Origin: Geosiphon pyriformis
Lineage: Eukaryota > Glomeromycota > Glomeromycetes > Archaeosporales > Geosiphonaceae
NCBI GenBank assembly: GCA_016748015.1
Contig: JAAOMT010000599.1
Coordinates: 382,858-446,857 of the forward strand
DNA: 64,000 nucleotides
Direction: 5' to 3'
The position numbers and the translations under genes were made by a program. Position 1 is the stretch's first letter. Each line of letters begins with the position of its first letter. This document shows, piece by piece, positions 24,823-35,682 of this stretch. A model generated the notes under the pieces. That model did not search any database and was not told the origin of the DNA. It worked only from the letters and a program-made list of their open reading frames with translations.

Positions 24823-26960
24823 TTGGGATTAAACCACAATCATATATCTGCCGAATCAGTCTTCAATTTCTACATCAACAAAAAGATTTTCTCTTTATTA
24901 GAAACACCAGTGAATACTGAATCAGCAAGAAAAATTTTCTATAAGGAATTAATTCAAAACACCAACCTACCAACAAACCATAATTTTGCATCCATTATCA
25001 CTGAGATCAACAAAGAAATTGAACACCACACTCAACAAAGATATCCAATTACATACGCTAGTAAAGGCAAGGGGAAATTACAAACCCCAGCAGTAACACC
25101 CTGAAAAATACAGCCACCTGCTTGGAAGAAAAACAGAGTTGAATCCTCAAGCAACCCATCATACCACTATACATCTGGAAGCGCCATCAACATATCATCA
25201 ACTAACGCGTTTCCATCAACTGTGACATCAGCATTTGGATGATTCCCATTCTAAAATAGACAAAGGAAAACAGAATTGTTAGAACCATATGGTGAATACT
25301 TTGAAGAATTTAATTCGCAATCATCAACCCCATTAGAACTTTGATCACCACTACCTTCACTAGATTTCGGAATCTCTAATCCATGGAAAGCAGCAGAATC
25401 AGAAAAGGAGGAAGAAGAATCAGAGGATCAAAAATTCACTTACCTGCACCCGATCACTGAAAACCCGGAAGTTGAAACCCCGAACATTCAAACTCAGCAA
25501 CAGTTAGAAAATCTGGAAATCAAAACTCCAAATATTTGAACACCGCCAAATCAAAAAAATCAAAACCCCAAATTAATTAATCAGCAAAACTTACCTCCGG
25601 TAATTGTCATTAATCAACTGCCAATTAATCCCATAGCCAAACCCATACAGCAGCCACTTCAGCTACCACTCCAACAGCCAGGACAATAACAACTGCTTCA
25701 ACAGCCACCACAACCACCTAACTTAGATCCAATGGCCTATGCACCAATCGCAAAACTTGACAACTTTACGGGCGAAGAAAATGACACTCAAATATGGCTG
25801 AATGATGTAGAAAAAGCCATCGCAGCCAACGGATGAAATGACGCTTGAGCAATGCAAGCCATTCCCTACTTTCTCAAGAATACTGCCAATTCATGGTACT
25901 AGAGCTTGATTAATAAACCACAAGATTTTAATGCCTTCAAAACAGAATTCCTAAGATACTTCAGCAACAATAACAGCATCAATTGCCTAGTCAATGCATT
26001 TACTACCATGAAACAAGAAGAAACTGAAACAGTCACCACTTACCTGGGATGCTTCCATTGAAACCTATGCCAAATTCAAGCAATTAACGCCAACTATTTC
26101 ACAGCACCACAGATACTCAATCAGTTTATCCATGGCCTGCGCAGCAGTATCTTACAACATGTATGTCCATTGCATTCAGGCACCCTTTAAAATGCAGTCA
26201 CATGCACCAGAGATTTTGAATCCGCTGAGTCAGAGGCTAACCACGCCCAAGCCGTTAATCTAGTAATGAACAGATCATCTGAATTGGATTCCAAATTGGA
26301 GAAGTTCAGTGAATCAATCAATAAGAGATTGGAAGAATACTTAGCTGACAATTATGCCATATATCAGCCTCCACAACGATGCAATAATCAAAGAAACTTT
26401 AATTGTGCTTAAAATCAATCACATCCATCTTCATCAACCAATCAACAGTGGCAACAGGAAACGCGTATTTGCCACTATTGTGGTAAACAAGGACATATCC
26501 AAATTGACTGTCACCAGCAGTTAAATAACCAACAATTAGGAAATCTATATTGAAACCTCGATTGCTGGTTCCAAACTCTGAATCAGTACCCAAATCAAAA
26601 CCCACCTGCTTACCTACTAGTGATACAGTCATCAGTCTATCAGTCTCCAGTATATCAACCTCCAATTTATCAGCTGCAGCCACAAGTAATATATCAACCG
26701 CAGCCACAAATAATCTATCAACCCTAACAGATCCAAACACCACCCCAAAGCTTACCACCCAATGGAACCCAAAGACCGAGAATGACTCAACAGAGCTGGA
26801 GATCGGCAATGGTAGTCCATCAACCAATCCCCAGTTCTTTACAGCAACCATCTGGATTACGCCAGTGGAATTTGGGTACCAGTCAACTCCAAAACCTGAA
26901 TTCCCAGAACTATTTAAGTCTCTTGGTCACCCCAGAAGACACTTCAACCAATAACCCAGC
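24823..26960 (+). pseudogene. gag region of gypsy copy C (degraded)
   Basis: One plus-strand frame can be read from ATG 24823 to the protease with about sixteen stops. It has a Gln/Pro-rich linker (25,480-25,740) and a capsid region (DNFTGEENDTQIWLNDVEKA, QFIHGLRSSIL). A CCHC knuckle, CHYCGKQGHIQIDC, lies at about 26469-26510, with a Pro/Gln/Tyr-rich tail. Most stops are TAA or TAG where Gln is expected. TGA replaces the Trp of NGWN at 25834-25836, as it does in copy A. Confidence 0.85.
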
Positions 26961-27723
26961 ATTTACCCAAAAACAACTACTCACCAGTAATATCTCACCT
27001 GCTACCATTACCAAAGACAAGTCATTGGCCGCTATCTTCCCATTTGAATTTGAAAAAACAGCTGCAATGCCATTATTTAGTGGAGCCGCTATTGAAGCCA
27101 AACCAATTACCGTGATATACACTGACACCAAAGTAGAAAGACAATCCATCAAATTGATTCTGAACAGTGGTTCCGCAGGCAGCATAATCACAAGACAACT
27201 CATGGATCAATTAGGTCGCCGAGTTGATCGAGCTGCCAGCGCCAGAATCATCACAGCTGATGGAGCAACCAAAACTCCAATTGGCAAAATTGATAACTTT
27301 TCTTTTAAAGTCAATGGTATTATGACTCCTATTAAAGTTCTAGTGATGGAAGCCACTCAATACCAAGCTCTCGTTGGTAATAACTGGCTATCCAAAGTCA
27401 ATGCAACATTAGACTGGAACACCCAGGAACTCCAGCTAACATATCAAGGCCAATATATACATGTTCTGGCCATGTGTGGCCACTTCAAAACTCCTCCAAA
27501 AAAGAAACTATTGATCGAACTGGAGGAAGAGAAAAAAAAGCCTACCTGGGAAGTCTACCAAGTGTCATGGACGGACGAAGAGCACAACAAACTACCACCA
27601 ATACTCTCCTGGGATGACAGCAACAAGAGAAAAGGGAAACAAACAGAAGAACTTACCTGGGAAACTGATGACCTGACATGGACTGACAACAACGAGAGTG
27701 AACCGACTTCAAGCTGGGAATAG
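26782..27723 (+). pseudogene. Aspartic protease region of gypsy copy C (open frame, catalytic Asp lost)
   Basis: Open for 313 codons. The retropepsin loop reads LILNSGSAGSIITRQL: the catalytic Asp of the D-S-G motif is Asn (AAC, 27163-27165), whereas copies A and B keep Asp. Downstream features match A and B (GKIDNFSFKVNG, VKVLVMEATQYQALVGNNWL, LDWNTQELQLTYQGQ). The C-terminal 90 residues are acidic and Trp-rich and lead to the cysteine-rich region. The ATG at 26782 is internal to gag. The protease proper starts near 27000. Confidence 0.85.
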
Positions 27724-28704
27724 GAAGAGGACAAAGAAAATAAAGGAAAAGGGAAAGAAGAAGAGACCACCCAAACCACCATTATTTATAATACCTACAC
27801 TATACCACAATAATCTACCTATCGTTGACCTAAGCTTATATGTGTTGATTGTGGCAAAAAATTGTCGTCAATGGGCGCATGCTGTGGGGACGATGAGGAA
27901 TATTCAATGGCAACTAGGTTCTATTGCCACTTATGTGTCCTTGAACGCTTTGGAAAATCCAAACAAGTAGGGAAATAGGACAATCAGCCATGCTTAGCTT
28001 GTGGAGAGACTCTCTTGGACGAAGGAATGTGGCATGACATTCCTGGACGTGGAGGAACGTGTGACGTAGAGTGTCAATACACGATTCTGATCAGCGACTG
28101 AGTTAAAAAGGAGACACCAATCGAAGCCACCTGGCAAAGAGCAGTGCGACAATTAGACAGTTGTCCACATGATGACGACAAAATTTGGAGAATGGCAACT
28201 GCCAAAATTAAAGGCGCATTGCCAGAAGAAATCCGGACAATCAAAAACAACCCACCAGAACCTATTGAGCTTGACTGGGATGCAAAGCCAGTTATAAATT
28301 TTCTAGAACCAGAAGAGTTCCATGAACACTACCAAAACTTGGCACCCACTAGAGAAGAGCAAGAACAACGGCTAGTACAGTTAAATACAAAACTGTGTCG
28401 TCATTGTTTAATTCCCAGTGACTTTGAATATTGTGACGATTGTGACCTCATTTACAATCCACCACCATGCATGATTTACTCAATCCCTGAAGAAGAAGAA
28501 CCAATCAGCAGCTGTGCATCGGAATCAGAATTGCTGATTAATCGCGATCCAGACTCCGACGATGACAATGAAAACACTGGTTCCAGCTCCATTCAAAATG
28601 GCAATGATGACGAAAACAATTCAGACTCAGATTCAAAACCCAATTTAAACTATGAACAATACATTGCACTACCAGATCTCTCTAAGGAACAAGAGTTAAA
28701 ATAG
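27724..28704 (+). pseudogene. Cysteine-rich region upstream of dUTPase, gypsy copy C
   Basis: Between protease and dUTPase. One frame gives CVDCGKKLSSMGACC, YCHLC, CLACGETLLDEG, CDVECQY and, in the open part 28144-28704, CRHCLIPSDFEYCDDC followed by a very acidic Ser/Asp/Asn tail. The CxxC pairs and GGTCDVECQY match GGVCDQTCQY in copy A, so this is a conserved module with several probable zinc sites. I recognise no named family. A TAG at 27721-27723 and a TGA near 28100 interrupt it. Confidence 0.75.
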
Positions 28705-28728
28705 TATAGTGACAATGGGGAAGGTATT

Positions 28729-29514
28729 ATGCCAGAATTTGTGCATAATACGGATGTAGAGTTTGATCTAAGATATTCAAAAAAAGATGCCATCAAATTA
28801 GAACCGCATTCACGCACCTGCATTGATCTGAAAATAGCACTAGAGATTCTAGCAACAACAATGGTTCAATTAGCATCTAGGAGTAGTTTAGTGAAAAGAG
28901 GGATCAATATAAGAGGAGGAATAATTGATGCAGGATATGTAGAAAATATTATCGCCATGCTACAAAATAACTCAGAAAAGGCCTATATAATAGAGCCCAA
29001 TGAAAAGATAGCACAGACAATATTCCTGCCTCTGATTAGAGTAGCTCAGTTAGTGTCAGTGGGAAAGAGGGAGGAATTAGGAATAACAGCGAGAGGAATA
29101 CAAGGATTTGGATCAACGGGTAGAATAGATATATCAGTTAATATGGCAGAGGAAAAAATTGTTGGCCAAGGAGAAATTATCTCAACCGGTCAAGCTATTT
29201 CCATTCCACCATATAGCCAGTACATGTTAGCAATAAAAAGGAAGGAAAAAGAGCAAAAACAGATTTTTGAAGTGGAAACAACCCTTTGTGAATTAGGAGA
29301 AATTGGGTTGATCAATCTCCACATACCAGCCAAAAGCTATAGAAGCATAAAAATTCCCATCTACAACAACACTGACAATATCATCAACATACCAGAAGGA
29401 ACCACTATCAGATATTTAACCACAGAAATAGAAAACCAACCACCAAACTCCATTCCAGACTTTCCACAACTTTGTGGATATGTTGACATCACATCACAAA
29501 CAATCTATGAATGA
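28729..29514 (+). CDS. dUTPase domain plus downstream conserved region of gypsy copy C (open frame)
   Basis: 261-codon open frame within the polyprotein; the ATG is probably not a real start. All five trimeric dUTPase motifs are visible: DVEFDLRYS (1, near residue 8), TTMVQLASRSSL (2, 43-54), GGIIDAGYVENI (3, 63-74), NEKIAQ (4) and RGIQGFGSTG (5, about 124-133). Motif 3 lacks the usual Arg-Gly (VEN instead of RGE/TGD). The remaining 125 residues are rich in beta-type sequence (IPPYSQYMLAIK, YRSIKIPIYNNTDN, NIPEGTTIRYL) and have a counterpart in copies A and B. It ends at TGA 29512-29514, four codons before the RT frame resumes in phase. The dUTPase would lower dUTP during cDNA synthesis. Confidence 0.85.
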   Translation: MPEFVHNTDVEFDLRYSKKDAIKLEPHSRTCIDLKIALEILATTMVQLASRSSLVKRGINIRGGIIDAGYVENIIAMLQNNSEKAYIIEPNEKIAQTIFLPLIRVAQLVSVGKREELGITARGIQGFGSTGRIDISVNMAEEKIVGQGEIISTGQAISIPPYSQYMLAIKRKEKEQKQIFEVETTLCELGEIGLINLHIPAKSYRSIKIPIYNNTDNIINIPEGTTIRYLTTEIENQPPNSIPDFPQLCGYVDITSQTIYE

Positions 29515-29526
29515 GACAAATGTTAT

Positions 29527-30936
29527 TTGCTCCAACCAGAACAATTGGAACAAATGAACATGGGAAACTTAAATCCACTCCAATGTATGCAGCTCAAGAT
29601 GTTACTCAACAATTTCAATGACATCTTTGTCAGCGAAAATGAGTTTGGCCGAACTGATATCATCCAGCATCAAATCAAGACTGAAGATACAATGCCAATC
29701 AAACAAAGAGCATACAGAGTGCCACCAGCCAGCCACAAGATTATTCGTCAAAAGATAAACAGAATGCTTGACAATGGGCTAATTCAATCATTAATGAGTT
29801 TATGGTCATTACCAGTGGTACTCGTCTGTAAGAAAAATGGAAAAATCCAGTTTTGTGTAGACTACAGGAAACTTAATGATGTAATTTGTGGAGACAGTTA
29901 TCCAACTCCACAAATACAGAAATTATTCGATGCTTTCGGTGAGAACAAATGGTTCTCCACATTAGATTTGAACAGTGGTTACAGGGAAATAGCCATGAAT
30001 CCAGCTGACAAAAAGAAGACAGCATTTATTACTAGAGAAGAGAATTTTGAATTTGAAGTAATGCCATTTGGGTTAACCAATACCCTTGCAACTTTTCAAT
30101 AGCTAATGGAAATTGTTTATATTGGTTTATTGTGGAAATCAGTAGTTGTATACTTGGACAACACCAATGTATTCTCAAAGACATTTGATGATTATTTTCA
30201 TCATCTTCAACAAGTGTTCGAAAGACTAAGAAGAGTAGGACTAAAGTTAAATGTGACAAAGTGCTTTTTTGGCAAGACAAAACTCAAATTTTTGGAACAC
30301 ATAGTCAGCAAAGACGGCATCAAAATGGATCCAGAGAAAATAGAGATAGTAAAGAACTTTCCAGTGCTGACTAATATAACAGAACTGAAATCATTCTTAG
30401 GATTTGCCAGTTACTATCGTCGTTTTATCAAGAACTTTTTCAAGATAGCACAGCCACTTAATCAATTGCAAAACAAAAATGCAAAATATAAATGGACAGA
30501 AAGTTAACAAGAAGCTTTTGATATTCTAAGAAAAAAGCTTATCCAAGCTCCAGTACTGATCTATCCAAATTACAGCAAACCATTCATCATCACCACTGAT
30601 GCATCCGGCCAAGCATTGGGAGCAATATTATCTTAGAGAGGACCAGACGGCAGAGAACATCCAGTAGCATATGCCAGTAGAGGTTTAACACCAGCCGAAA
30701 AGAACTATAGAACACCAGAACAAGAACACTTAGCAATATACTACATTATGAAATGGAAAGAATACTTGAGCCAGAAGTTTGAAGTATACACAGATCACAA
30801 GGAATTAACATCACTTCAAAAACAAGAATTTGGAGATGGAAGACAGTCAAGATGGAAAATAGCACTTGCACCATACAATTATACTATACATTACAAAAAG
30901 GGAAAAGACAACAGAAATGCTGACAGTTTATCGTGA
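29527..30936 (+). pseudogene. Reverse transcriptase and RNase H of gypsy copy C (degraded)
   Basis: RT: PIKQRAYRVPP, MLDNGLIQSLMSLWSLPVVL, FCVDYRKLNDV, WFSTLDLNSGYREIAM, VMPFGLTNTLATFQ, and the active site VVVYLDNTNVFS with Asn for the second catalytic Asp (30160-30162). RNase H: ITTDASGQALGAIL, PEQEHLAIYYIMKW, YTDHKELTSL and GKDNRNADSLS, with acidic residues kept. Stops: TAG near 30101, TAA near 30506, TAG near 30636. The frame is otherwise continuous, so this copy decayed by point mutation. Confidence 0.9.
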
Positions 30937-31139
30937 ATAAGACAAATCTAAGAACATTTCAACCCAAAAATATAATAAAACCAGAACAATACCAATGGAA
31001 AAATACAACAAAAGATGAACATACAAAAATATCAACAATTGCAACACTATCTAAACACTCAACAGTTCAAGGAGAATTTATCTCATATGGAATGAAGGAG
31101 TATCAAACAATAATCAAAATATTATATTACTTACCAAAA

Positions 31140-32325
31140 TATACTTTATTGGAAAAATAAAAAGGATCCAGATCAACCAACCAGAGTAATTACGGAGCCA
31201 GAAAAAGAGACAATATTATTCAACATGCACTCAAATCCAACAGCAGGACATTTTCACAAAGAAGCAACCATGAAAAGAACTAGAAAAAGATACTATTGGC
31301 CATCAATATACCCAGACATCATTCAATATGTTCAAAATTGTGATGCTTGTCAGTGAAGAAGAGGAACAAGATTCAGTGAATCATTAAGACCAATCAAAGT
31401 GGGACAACTATTTGACTGTATGGAAATTGATTTAGTTGGACCATTAACAATTACCAGCAGAGGAAACAGATACATAGCAGTAGCTATGGACTATCTCACT
31501 AAATGGCCAGAGACGAAAGCAATTCAAAGAGTGGATACAGAATCCATTGCCAAATTTGTTCATTAGGATTTGATTTGTCGACATGGATGTCCAAAAGAAT
31601 TATTATCAGACCAAGGAACTCATTTTGTGAACAGAACATTAACAGAATTGAGCCAAAGATTCAGAATCAAGAGACCATTATCATCACCATATCATCCACA
31701 AACCAACAGATTAGTAGAAAAATTCAACAGAACATTGTGTGAAACAATAGCCAAGCTCAGCCAAAAAAACCAGAACAATTGGAATTTGTTCATACCATCA
31801 GTACTATTTGCTTATCGGACAACGAAACAGGATACTACACAAGCAAATTAGTATATGAGAGAATAGCAATGTTACCAGTAGAGAGAGAAATTAATACATA
31901 TCCAGCTGAACCAATAACAGAAAAAAATTTTCAAGAAACATTGTTGAGAAAAACATATGACTTAATAAAAACATTGGAAAACAAATGAAGAAGAGCAGCT
32001 GATAATATCTAAAAGTCATAAGAAACACAGAAAAAAAGACACGATAGTCAACTACCAGACAAACCAGTTAAATTCAAGATCGGAGACAAAGTATTATTAC
32101 ATCGTACCAAAGTGGAAAAACAATGGAGTAGAAAATTTGATCCCAAATGGGATGGACCATTTCACATAGAAGAAATTCTAGGAAATGGAGCTTACAAATT
32201 AAGATTGGATAACAAAATTTTAACCAAAGCAGCACATGGAGATTGACTGAAATCATATCACAACATCACACTACCATCTACCAGTAATATTTCACAATTA
32301 GGAGTACAGAGAATACTAGTCTAAC
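31140..32325 (+). pseudogene. Integrase of gypsy copy C (degraded)
   Basis: Zinc-binding part with HSNPTAGHFH and NCDACQ. Core with EIDLVGPLTITSRGNRYIAV, YLTKWPETKAI, SDQGTHFVNRTL and YHPQTNRLVEKFN: the D, D and E catalytic positions are present, with Arg for the usual Gly before LVE. A C-terminal part with KVEKQWSRKFDPKWDGPFHI, resembling the GPY/F region. Stops: TGA near 31354, TAG near 31566. A frameshift occurs near 31840, after which the frame continues in 31779-31988. No chromodomain is seen. Confidence 0.87.
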
Positions 32326-32439
32326 CAGATGAGATTCTTCAAGATCTGGAACCAATCATTATTATCAACAACAACATGTTAAATTGATTCATCAAAAGAA
32401 TATATAAAGACATGATAGACATGACAGGAAATATCAGAA

Positions 32440-33072
32440 AAATGGAAATTACAAACAACATTCACGCATTAGCACAACAACTCTTTTAATTAATCCAACA
32501 CCAGGAAATGGAGATTACAATCAATCAACAAACCATTCAATATCAAGATACTAGAAAGACATTTCAACTCAGAACACAGAAGAAAACTGAAAATACTGTA
32601 GACAAAATCATGGCAAAAGTAAAATTAGCAATAAAAAAATCGACAAAAGAATCACTATATCAAGAGTTGACTAAAAAAACTTGGAATTGGTGGATACAAC
32701 AATTTCCATGAAACTATTGTTATTTTTACTTGGGACAACACATAAATATCCAGAATCTATATACAGATAAAACAAAGTAATTATTTGACAAAAGAATACT
32801 ACAACAATTAGAACATTTTGTGGGAAAGAACAACTTATTCATACAAGCCTGAGCCATATACCGAATACACACAGTATTTTAGAATAAACCAGAAATATTG
32901 CTCAACAGAGCAATGGATATGATTACCAGTAATCAATTGGGAAAAATCACAAATGCTCAATTTGAAGAATTACAGACCCAAATAACACAAGTAATTCTTG
33001 AAAACAAAATCCAGGAAATACTTCAAAAGGGGGAATTACATAAGTTAGATTTCGACGGAGCTCAATATTAAA
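32440..33072 (+). pseudogene. Extra 3' ORF of gypsy copy C (degraded)
   Basis: A second frame follows the integrase and runs to the polypurine tract. The first part is open from 32508 to 32711 (Gln/Lys/Thr-rich), then stops intervene. The C-terminal part (AIYRIHTVF, ITNAQFEELQTQITQVI, DFDGAQY then TAA) lines up with RAVFRLYNLF, LTELKFQQFSDQIFSII and FDGAQS in copy B. No membrane segment or known domain is visible. Confidence 0.55.
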
Positions 33073-33084
33073 AGGAGGGAATAA
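33070..33084 (+). other. Polypurine tract of gypsy copy C
   Basis: AAAAGGAGGGAATAA directly before the 3' LTR. Confidence 0.75.
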
Positions 33085-33942
33085 TGTTACTCATAGAAAT
33101 ATAGGAAATATATTAGCATAATTATTAGCCAATCAGAAGTAAGTGTAGTAAATGTGGAATTCCAGAATTTCTCTCAGGAATTGCAGAATTCCAGGAATTT
33201 CAGAATTCCCCAACGAGAAATTGCAGGATTCCAGAATTCCAAGATTCCTGTCGTAAAGAATCAAGGAATTGAGGGATCCCAATTATGTATATATAGCAGT
33301 AGTGTTAGAAACAGAAAAGACAGAATCGATACTACAGAATCCTTAGCAAAGAAACCAATCATCAAATAAATAATTATTCCATTTCTCAATCCACTCTCCA
33401 CTATCAACACTTCATGTTGATAGTAATTGATACTTAACCACGTTGGAACAATAGCTTTTGATCATGGCTATTGATGAGATACTAACCGACCACATTGTCT
33501 TGGCTTATTTTATTTAATTTCTTTATTTTTTCTTTATTTTATTTTCTTTTTTTCTTTGATTTTGTTGTTGTGTACTAATTGATTAAAGGATTAAGCACTG
33601 AAGTTATTGACATCAAGGATAATCTGGTAAAAGACCCAAAAATAAGGGTAGGATTTATATATTATCGGATAGCTTACCAGAAGGGCACAACTGCCAAACT
33701 AAATTTGGCCACCATGTTGAGAAAGAAATTGGGAAAACTATTTGAAAAATATATCTACTATTGACACTATTGAATCTCTGTCTATTATACAAAGGACTCT
33801 ATTAAACTCTTCAGATACAAAACCTTCAGATACAAAATTTTCAGATATCATACCTTCCGCATATTATCCACGAAAGTAGCTTTTGAGCACCAAGTTATGG
33901 GTTTGTTATTCAATACAACAGCAGAAATAATTACCTGTAACA
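33085..33942 (+). repeat. 3' LTR of gypsy copy C (858 bp)
   Basis: Starts TGTTACTCATAG, ends CCTGTAACA. Contains the GGAATTCC-type array (33155-33275) and a TATATATAG motif at 33288-33296, 20 bp after the array, which is a plausible TATA box. Confidence 0.95.
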
Positions 33943-34961
33943 TTGATAACACATGTTTTTCTACCTACAGAACCAATAAAGTCTCAGATATCATGTGCAT
34001 TAGTGCCCATCAGCAGTGTGTAGAGCAAAGCCCTATGCTGATCTTTTGTGTCCTATGATTCCTTGTCCAAATTAGCCTTAGCCACTCTCACAGCATCTTT
34101 TCCGATCAAGATGGACCATCTAGCTGCGACCAAATTAGCCTAATCTGATTGGGCAAATTCAACCACAGCCTTTTGCCATAGCCCTACCAATTGCATTTTG
34201 ATTGACACAACAGAACCAAATTCAGAAAGTGCAACATGCACAGCTTCAACTGATGTTCCAACTGGAATTTCCTTTACCACCACAGCCCAATCTGAATGAT
34301 CAGTTGGTTTCTTGAGATCGGTGTTAACCAAGATTTTTGCATCTCCAGCCTTTTTTGAAGCCTGCACCAAGTTCAATTCAGAAGTGAACGTTGCTCTGAT
34401 GATCCCAGCAAATTTTGAGGAAGTAAAGGCTCTTCCAAAACCATTGATTCCTGAAAATAATTTCCTGACTGCAGAAAGTTTCTCTTGAGAGAATTTCCCA
34501 ATCACTTTTTTCAACCCAATATTTAGAGCAAATGACTTTCGAACAGAGACATTAACCAGATTTTTCAAAGGAGGAGGAAGTTCTAAATGACCACCTAATA
34601 AAACATTATCATCATCATTGTTGCCCAAAAAATTAATTTTGCCCAGAGATTTACCCAAAGCTTGCTTAGTAACCACTTTAGGCCCTTTGGGTGTTTGGTT
34701 AATGTCTTTTTCTTTCAAAAGATCACTTTCTCCATAATCTACACTAGTTTCCTCGATCAAAAACTCCTTTTCCATGTCCACACTGTCGGATTTAGTAGTA
34801 TTCCCAGCCTCAGACCCCCAAGAACCACTAACTGCTTTATCAGACACAACCATTTTTTGAGCAGCACCATTCTTTAGAACACCACCTTTTCTTTTTTTCC
34901 TAGAAGCAATGTCCTTACTAACAGTATTAACACTAAAGCCTTTGGTAGACTTTTTCATCAC
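33943..34961 (-). pseudogene. ORF1 of LINE2, N-terminal part (interrupted by gypsy C)
   Basis: Starts at ATG 34961 (MMKKSTKGFSVNTV) with a Lys/Arg-rich basic start, open for 273 codons to 34140. The second half (SDWAVVVKEIPVGTSVEAVH, FGSVVSIKMQLVGLWQKAVV) looks like an RRM-type RNA-binding fold, as in many LINE ORF1 proteins. It then continues with stops through DKES*DTKDQHRALLYTL to GRKTCVI at the insertion point, and resumes at 23812 with HPVIYAQTKCAIV leading into the CCHC knuckle. Confidence 0.85.
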
Positions 34962-35095
34962 AACAACACTGAAACCAACAATGGCCTCATAATCAAGCAG
35001 AAACAGTTTGGATTTATCGTACTGAATTGTAAAAAACTTCTTTTTAAAAAAAACTTATGACTCTTTTTCAGGAATTTGGGACAAAGGAAAGAAAG
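33943..35095 (-). mobile_element. LINE2: 5' segment (leader and first part of ORF1)
   Basis: Minus-strand continuation of LINE2 on the far side of gypsy C. The 5' end is placed near 35095, where the pure AT-rich sequence begins. About 130 bp of leader precede ORF1. Confidence 0.85.
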
Positions 35096-35404
35096 AAGTT
35101 TTTTTTTATTATTTAAATTATCTATTAAATAAAATTATTATTTAGCAGTTGAATTTTTTAAAAGAATAATTTTTAATTAAAATTATTTATATTATTACTA
35201 ATTAATAAAAGCTTTATTATTAAAATTAGAAAAAATACTATAAAATTATTAATATTTTATGTTTTTAGATTAGAAAAACACTTTAAATAATTACAAAAAT
35301 AACTTTAATTAGCTTTTGGAAAAAAATACATAAAAATACACAACAATTAAAAATTAAAAAATAATTTATATTATGATATTAACAAGAAAAGCTTTTGTTA
35401 TTTT
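35096..35404. other. AT-rich spacer, no gene seen
   Basis: Poly-A/T-rich sequence with no open frame between the LINE2 5' end and the LINE4 3' tail. Confidence 0.6.
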
Positions 35405-35682
35405 TTTATTTATTATTGTTTTATAAGTGAGGTCCAAATACTGCCTATAACTATACATTAAAAAAATAATCTAAAATAGGTGTGAATTATGCACTTTCTA
35501 TACGTGACCAGTTACTCAGGCCAATCAGAACAACACTATGCAGTTATATAAACTAAAACTAAGCCACCAACACCCAAAAAAAATAAACAAGATTTGCAAA
35601 AACCAAAACACATGCCAAAAACCTCAGTAATACCAAACAATTTGACCACATTAGCAGAAAATTCTGAAGCCAAACCAGACAC
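35405..35682 (-). mobile_element. LINE4: 3'-end fragment
   Basis: Matches the 3' end of LINE6 at 38430-38700 (AAGTGAGGTCCAAAT, GCACTTTCTA, CAACACTAT) on the minus strand, behind a TTTATTTATTATT tail. It stops at the solo LTR at 35683. Confidence 0.8.

Larger units (their letters stand above)
23813..33942 (+). mobile_element. Ty3/gypsy LTR retrotransposon, copy C (complete with two LTRs, degraded)
   Basis: Plus-strand element of 10.1 kb with LTRs of 873 and 858 bp, inserted in ORF1 of LINE2. Same module order as copies A and B but a different LTR and clearly diverged proteins, so a second family. The LTRs differ at about one base in twenty over their first 95 bases, so the insertion is not recent. 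The 4 bp next to the LTRs are TCAA (left) and TTGA (right), not a direct repeat. Reading-frame arithmetic in LINE2 ORF1 still fits a 4-bp duplication that later mutated. Confidence 0.94.
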
